From NCBI GenBank assembly GCA_029224185.1, contig CM055191.1, forward strand, positions 22,824,990-22,888,989: a DNA stretch of 64,000 bases, written 5' to 3'. A program made the position numbers and the translations under genes. The notes under the pieces were generated by a model, which searched no databases, was not told where the DNA came from, and saw only the letters and a list, made by a program, of their open reading frames with translations. Of this stretch, positions 60,092 through 64,000 are shown piece by piece (position 1 is the first letter of the stretch; every line of letters starts with the position of its first letter). This DNA comes from Karalla daura. Lineage: Eukaryota; Chordata; Actinopteri; Chaetodontiformes; Leiognathidae.

Positions 60092-61232
60092 ATGAACAAA
60101 AACAAAGTGAGCGGCGTGTCCTGGGTGAAGCCGACCGAGCCGTCCTTCCTCAAGAAGTTCAAACAGGACGTGGGCTACAAAGAAGGTCCCAACGTCGACA
60201 CCAAGGTAGGAGAAGCTGGGGCAGCTACCCGGGAGCTAACCGGGACTCAGAGAGGGGGTCAGACACCAGACTCTGTTCTCTCCATTACCTTCTCTACTCC
60301 ACGGCCTTTAAACTAACAGTTCAGTCGTCTGGGTAACAACGCTTCGTCAACTACGGCCATTCAGGAGATGTGAAGCTACGAAGCCTTGCTTTGGATGCAC
60401 CCAGTTAGTCAATGATAGTCAGTGTGTACGGACCGACCTGCTTATGTAGTGGCTCTCATCTACGCGATTTAGCTATGATGCTCTGCAGTCCCCTAGTAGC
60501 AGAGTAAAGTGCATTTCTACCCGTAGGATTCAAGGGGTTTTTGGTATCGTTTTAAAAGGAATGATTTCAAACAGGTCTACATCTCTATTAATCTCTCCTG
60601 ACTGCTTGGTGAGGAACTCCCCAGTTTGCACCCGATACATGAGCAATTTATGTAAATGATCTCCGAGGTGGCTTGTGATCCATGACTCCCAGGTGTCACA
60701 CACAAGTGTGCATCCTTGATCTGATCAGGTCTGTCTCTCTCTGTCTCTGTCTCCAGCGTCAGGAGATGCCCACACTGGAGGACGACAGCGGGAGCGACCG
60801 AGAGGACGAGCTACCTCAGGTCGTGGTCCTGAAAACCGGAGACCTGACGGCAGAGGAGGTGAAGAAGATCAAGGGCGAAAAGGAGAGCGGAGGCGGCCCA
60901 GACAAAGGCGAGTCGGGGCGTCCTCTCTTTTGCCTCCGTCTCACCGGCCAGGTGGGATCCGGATTCGTTTTTCGTCTTCTAACCCTTCCTCCCTCTGGCC
61001 GACAGGTGACGACCCCCCTCCGGACGGTAAGATCCTGTTCAAGAAGCCGGCCAAGCGCTCCTCCTCGGACAAATTCCAGGGCATCACGGCCAGCAGCAGC
61101 AGCAGCAAGAAGAAGAGGAGCGACGAGGGGGAGAAGAGGGAGGACGAGAAAAGGGAAGTGAATTCCGGGAAGAGGGTCAAAAACAACAGCCTCCTGTCCT
61201 TCGGCGGGGACGAGGACGAAGAGGAGGACTAA
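60092..61232 (+). CDS. kiaa1143: KIAA1143 orthologue (DUF4604 protein)
   Basis: This is a small, charged, probably disordered protein of unknown function. Exons are 60092-60205, 60757-60907 and 61006-61232, giving 163 residues (human 154). Conserved blocks are VSWVKPTEPSFLKKFKQDVG and GYKEGPNVDTK in exon 1, the acidic EDDSGSDREDELPQVVVLK and GDLTAEEVKKIKGEKE in exon 2, and DGKILFKKPAKR, the Ser/Lys run, and NNSLLSFGGDEDEEED at the C-terminus. Intron 1 is GT-AG (551 bp). Intron 2 (60908-61005, 98 bp) must be GC-AG: AAAG|gcgagt joined to cag|GTGAC keeps frame (K-G-D-D). The nearby GT at 60912, joined to the same acceptor, would create an immediate stop. The Lys-rich SSSSKKKRSDEGEKRE segment suggests nuclear location (inference). 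Start context (gagaaatga) is acceptable and only one ATG is suitable. Confidence 0.93.
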
Positions 61233-63200
61233 GTGTCAGACGGGCATCAAAACTGCATCGGGGTCATCGATGGGGGAAGTGGATCAATAGGGGACATGGG
61301 TCAAATCAACAGGCACCGCACTCGTAAACACATCCGTGTGGGCTAGCCTGCTCAGCCTGCAACATTTTTACTCTCCCTTAAGGAATTTACTGACGGCCAG
61401 TCCGTTCGTTTTAGCATCGAGTGGAAGTCATCCACATCTTGCGCCCTTTCAGGTCACAGCTTCAATAGCTTGGGGTTTCTGGTTCCTAGACGCAGATTGT
61501 TGCGACCTTGCAGCCAAAACAAACGCACAACGCACTCGGATGTTGTCTCACTAGCAGCGTTCCTCCAAGAAAAGCCTCAGATGGCACCTTTTTATCATAC
61601 TGCACCGTAACTGCCGACGCTGCGCCTGAAATGCGGAGCTTTGAGATGACTTCTGCTCGGTACCGAGACGAATGGACACCCGCATTAACACCTCCGGAGA
61701 CGGCCACCGGAATGTCAATTTGGAGCACTTGTAGTTTATTGGGCTCAAAAACAAAAAGTGGTAAACGTATCAGATGGATCTTTCATATAGTGGTGGGACA
61801 CACAACCTGTTAAAAGATGAGCAGCCGTCGGTGGAAAAGTGCTGTTCTCTCTCGGCTGGACTTTAAAGGGAGGAGTCGGGTAAAATCTGTGCTTCCGCCA
61901 AAACACCCGGTAGCTTCCACGCACACTATGCAAACCGTGACAGACGAAATCAGTTGACGCAAAGGTGACGCGGATCGATCCTCCAGTCGCATGCAGTTCA
62001 GCTACGGTGATGAAATGTCAACCACTTTTCAGATTTTCTTATTTTTGAACATTTGGAAATTTGAGTCAAAACTGCGCCCCCCTGGTGCTTTCCACTTTCC
62101 GAACCTCGAAAGCAGCGTTTCGAGCGCCCGTTCAGACTCCGGACCCTTTCGCAGACTCACCTCAAAAGACTCAAAAAGACCCACCCCTCATCCCCCCCCC
62201 CCCCCCCTCCCACCTTTGTGTCGTGAGTCCCCACATCCCCGCCGGCGTGTGTGTGTGTGTGTGTGTGTGTGTGAGCGTCGTGGAGTTCTTTTAAGTACAT
62301 TCAATGGTGCGTTGGATGTATGGACGTATTCTGGCTTCGGCGTGGGAGCTGTGATATTTGATGTACAAACCATGCATTATTGTCAATGCAACCGTGCGGT
62401 TTCAATGTGAACGTTGTCGTTTTGTGCGTTTTTCTTTGGGTTTTTTTTTAGAGAACAGTGGACGAATGGGGAAACGTTTGTGATACGAGACATTAAATGG
62501 ACAGTTCAACATCAAACGTGGGGAAGTGGACGCGTTATTTCAACCTCTTTATTCAAAAAGGCATGTTTCATTCTTACACCTGCATCCAGATCATTACAAT
62601 TGATGGAAGAAACCCTCGACTTAGAAAATCAAAACAAAAGTAAGAATCCTCGCGCTCCGTGATAGGACGCCACGTCCGGCTTTAGTCGTCGCAGCCTCCA
62701 TCGTCCAAGCAATAAATACGCCCATCGACTCTGTCGAGCTCTGGAAAACCCAAGGATTTTGTTGGGGTTTTTTTTTCTCTTCTGTTAAGGCCAGTCTCCT
62801 CTCCACCTGGATTTGCTTTATTAGGGCTGGTGCTCCTCTGACCGGACCTCGCAACAGAATCAAAGTGGGCTCTCTCGGGATGGACACGTCTCTTGAAATA
62901 TCTCCAAGAGAGCAGAGTAAGGCGGATGAGAACGTCGGGCAGAGGTGTGATTTTTTTTTTTTTTTTATGCACAGAACGACACTCGGGTCGGAGGAAATCG
63001 GTTGCGACAAACGGCCACTTCGATGCCGCTGGTTTGTTTGCATGACGGAACTATAGATTAAAAAAAGAAAACAACCAACAAAACAAAGGAAGAAAGTGGT
63101 GGAAACCGAACGGACGGGGGAGAAGCAGGAGAGCGAGCCCCTCCTGAGGCGTCTCTCTAAATGGACGAGCAGTGTTTAGTGCTGAAGCTGTGAGAGGAGG
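61233..63200. other. kiaa1143 3' UTR and downstream non-coding DNA
   Basis: Candidate poly(A) signals on the plus strand are ATTAAA at about 62492 and AATAAA at 62711-62716. The stretch has a poly(C) run (62192-62207) and a (GT)n run (62247-62272). Short frames on both strands have no recognisable domains. Confidence 0.5.
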
Positions 63201-63204
63201 GGCG

Positions 63205-63595
63205 GCCTGGCCTGGCTTGGCTTGGCTTGGCTTGGCTTGGCTTGGCTTGGCTTGGCTTGGCTTGGCTTGGCTTGGCTTGGCCTGGCTTGGCCTGGCCTGG
63301 TCTGGTCTAGCTTGGCCTAGCTAGGCCAGGCTAGACCAGATCTGGCCCAGCCCGGCCCGGTCTAGCCTGGCCTGGCTTGGCTTGGCCCAGCCTGGTCTGG
63401 TCTAGCTTGGCCTAGCTAGGCCAGGCTAGGCCAGGCTAGATCAGATCTGGCCCGGCCAGGCTAGACCAGATCTGGCCCGGCCCGGTCTGGCCTGGTCTAG
63501 CTTGGCCCGGCTAGGCCAGGCTAGGTCAGATCTGGCCTGACCCGGCCCGGTCTAGCCTAGCCTGGCCCGGCCTGGCCCGGCCTGGCCTGGCCTGG
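63205..63595 (+). repeat. GGCTT pentamer satellite with 95-bp higher-order units
   Basis: The left part (about 63211-63305) is nearly pure GGCTT. To the right the pentamers diverge (GGCCT, GGTCT, AGCTA, GATCT) and form a higher-order unit: the block tctagcttgg starts at 63306, 63401 and 63496, exactly 95 bp (19 pentamers) apart. Inside each unit lie palindrome-rich stretches such as ctaggccaggctag and agatctgg. Confidence 0.95.
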
Positions 63596-63890
63596 ATGAG
63601 TTCAGTGCAGCGTCTGACAGGAAGATCAGTGGGTGGACGCGTGTATTTTGGACTAATCGGAGGAGTGCTTTTGAAACGGTGGGGCGGACGAGGGCTCCAC
63701 TCCTAATGGCTTTTTAATGACTGCGCTGGAGGATGTGACAGACAGCCCCCCCCCTCCCCCTCCCCTCCCCTCCTCCTCCTCCTCCCTCCCCCTTTGCTAC
63801 TGTATCCTCCCAGCAGCCAGGAGCCTCCAGCTCCCCGACAATTAACAGTCACGCATCCAGTCCTGCCTGGGCCCAGGTATCACTAAAACG

Positions 63891-63921
<31 letters not shown>

Positions 63922-64000
63922 GTGAAATTCACTGCCTCTCCACTCTACATTCAGTTGCCCTGAAGCTCAGGAGCGCGTGAGCATGGGTCTGCGTGTGAGC
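63596..64000. other. Right-edge sequence, no gene recognised
   Basis: It contains a CCCCTCC-rich pyrimidine stretch (63745-63795) and a (CA)n run near 63891-63922. It may be the upstream flank of a gene beyond the window, but no exon is supported. Confidence 0.4.

Noticed and set aside
63205..63595. CRISPR-like or centromeric array
   Set aside because: The unit is a pentamer-derived tandem repeat without spacers; no cas-like genes are present and the host is a vertebrate.
59237..64000. Possible KIF15 gene near tmem42 and kiaa1143, expected from human synteny
   Set aside because: No kinesin motor or coiled-coil exon is visible in the spacer or to the right edge.

Overview
The window is nuclear DNA from a bony fish, most likely a spiny-rayed (percomorph) teleost. 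The genes are split by short GT-AG introns, and the intergenic DNA is full of (CA)n, (CT)n and poly(C) tracts and decayed teleost transposons. The two melanocortin receptor genes carry introns: three in mc5r and one in mc2r. As I recall, this pattern was reported from pufferfish, so a tetraodontiform or a relative is plausible. The species cannot be fixed from the sequence alone.

Layout: (1) At the left edge, on the minus strand, lies the first coding exon of fam210a (mitochondrial DUF1279 protein); the rest of the gene is outside the window. A probable promoter with paired ZNF143-like sites lies at about 1.85-1.92 kb. (2) From about 2 to 28 kb I see no convincing protein-coding gene. The stretch holds short repeats, CpG-rich patches near 6.3-6.6 kb and 20.6-22.8 kb, and a cluster of dead mobile elements at 13.3-17.4 kb (unclassified repeat, LTR-like fragment, LINE, Tc1-like transposase remnant, SINE-like fragment, 764-bp TIR element). 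A second LINE remnant sits at 27.6-28.1 kb. (3) mc5r (plus strand, 28.4-32.7 kb) and mc2r (minus strand, 36.1-38.6 kb) stand tail to tail. Both have an intron between the second and third bases of the Arg codon of the DRY motif. (4) 38.6-46.5 kb is intergenic, ending in a perfect CTCF core motif just before the zdhhc3 promoter. (5) zdhhc3 (plus strand, 47.9-55.3 kb), a Golgi-type DHHC palmitoyltransferase, has two alternative 3' terminal coding exons. (6) tmem42 (minus strand, 58.1-59.1 kb) and the kiaa1143 orthologue (plus strand, 60.1-61.2 kb) are divergent neighbours. (7) The right edge is non-coding and holds a GGCTT-based satellite with a 95-bp higher-order period.

The gene order joins two blocks that are separate in human: FAM210A/MC5R/MC2R (chromosome 18p11) and ZDHHC3/TMEM42/KIAA1143 (chromosome 3p21). 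The genes are not a functional pathway. The only close functional link is the mc5r/mc2r pair, which are paralogous cAMP-coupled receptors for POMC peptides. I found no defence, CRISPR or biosynthetic system. The most unusual items are receptor gene architecture, a poly-glycine insertion in the third cytoplasmic loop of Mc2r, a GC-AG intron, and several repeat structures.
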